Shown: one piece after another, positions 32,906 through 33,248 of the stretch
Position numbering within the stretch: position 1 is the stretch's first letter
How the letters are laid out: each line of letters starts with the position of its first letter
Assembly: GCA_017632155.1 (NCBI GenBank)
Contig: JAGBRZ010000207.1
Location: 1 to 33,248 of the forward strand
DNA from: Clostridia bacterium
Lineage (GTDB): Bacteria; Bacillota_A; Clostridia; Oscillospirales; CAG-272
Direction of reading: 5' to 3'
DNA length: 33,248 nucleotides
Translations under genes and position numbers: made by a program
Notes under the pieces: generated by a model
Seen by the model: the letters and a program-made list of their open reading frames with translations, nothing else
Told to the model about the DNA's origin: nothing
Database searches by the model: none

Positions 32906-33248
32906 AATTTCACCACCTTGTATCCAACTCCGCGCATGGTGACGATTTTAAAATCCGCAGAGTCGCGGAAGCGGTCGCGGAGGCGGCCGATATGGACGTC
33001 AACCGTGTGGGTATCGGTTTCCGAATCATAGCCCCAGATGTCATCCATAAGCTGTTGGCGGGTGAATATCTTGCCGGGATAGGAAGCCATTTTGAAGAGC
33101 AGCATAAATTCCTTCTGCGGAAGGATCATTCTTTCGCCGCCGGAGGTAACAGTCAGCGAATCGCATTCCATTACCGTTTCGCCGATAGTGAGTCTTCTTT
33201 CGCTGATAAGCTGAGCACGGCGAAGAAGCGCGCCGACGCGAAGGATCA
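32902..33248 (-). CDS. OmpR/PhoB family response regulator (partial, C-terminal part)
   Basis: The reading frame is open from the window edge, so the receiver domain is outside. The visible part begins in the linker (ILRVGALLRRAQ) and contains the winged-helix DNA-binding domain: LPQKEFMLLFKMASYPGKI, then the recognition helix DTHTVDVHIGRLRDRF and the wing VTMRGVGYKV. It ends with a 4-nt overlap with the sensor kinase gene. The internal ATG at 33171 is not the true start because coding clearly continues upstream of it. Confidence 0.95.
   Translation of the reverse strand, partial: ILRVGALLRRAQLISERRLTIGETVMECDSLTVTSGGERMILPQKEFMLLFKMASYPGKIFTRQQLMDDIWGYDSETDTHTVDVHIGRLRDRFRDSADFKIVTMRGVGYKVVKL

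Overview
The window looks like a chromosomal stretch from a spore-forming member of the Clostridia (Bacillota), probably a gut anaerobe. Evidence: sigma-G and a CwlD-type cortex amidase (sporulation genes), IreB and NrdR of the Firmicutes type, AGGAGG-type ribosome binding sites, moderate GC, and many sigma-A promoters with a strict 17-nt spacer. I see no tRNA, rRNA, CRISPR array, insertion sequence or prophage gene. Genes are dense; the only gene-free stretch over 300 bases is 2327-2687.

Layout. 1-2326: end of an unknown plus-strand gene, a shared terminator, then nrdR-pyk and a small DUF6514-like gene, all on the minus strand. 2586-2969: a small TTG-start membrane protein with its own promoter. 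2975-8275 (minus): a compact three-gene operon encoding a TerB-N/TerB-C protein, a BrxD-like P-loop ATPase and an Lhr-like superfamily II helicase, driven by a full-consensus promoter. This is the most unusual item: it resembles the ATPase-helicase part of BREX-type phage defence coupled to a Ter-family protein, with no nuclease, methylase or phosphatase nearby. 8376-14923 (plus): ireB, ribF and a penicillin-binding-protein-like carboxypeptidase with a degraded KTG motif; an acyl carrier protein; a CwlD-like amidase; then yfcE-radA-trmO with 4-nt overlaps.

14949-17838 (minus): guaB-radC-winged-helix regulator, also joined by 4-nt overlaps; the IMP dehydrogenase is strikingly like the enzyme of the protozoan Tritrichomonas foetus. 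17935-21095 (minus): an orphan P-loop protein, pgi, and a canonical D,D-carboxypeptidase. 21178-26016 (minus): nucleotidyltransferase-nahK-galE-galM-CPBP protease, a hexosamine/galactose (Leloir and lacto-N-biose type) operon behind a consensus promoter. 26071-29135 (plus): a Crp/Fnr-type regulator followed by a three-part ABC importer of the nitrate/sulfonate/taurine class. 29128-33248 (minus): sigG with a structured leader, an FAD-dependent oxidoreductase, rplS with an L19-type leader, and a sensor kinase/response regulator pair cut by the window end.

How they fit: most of the window is core metabolism (glycolysis, purine and flavin synthesis, galactose use), wall synthesis and its control (IreB, two carboxypeptidase-like proteins, CwlD) and DNA maintenance (RadA, RadC, NrdR). 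The TerB-BrxD-helicase operon and the ABC importer cluster are the accessory-looking parts. Names rest on motif and remembered-family recognition from sequence alone; no database search was run.
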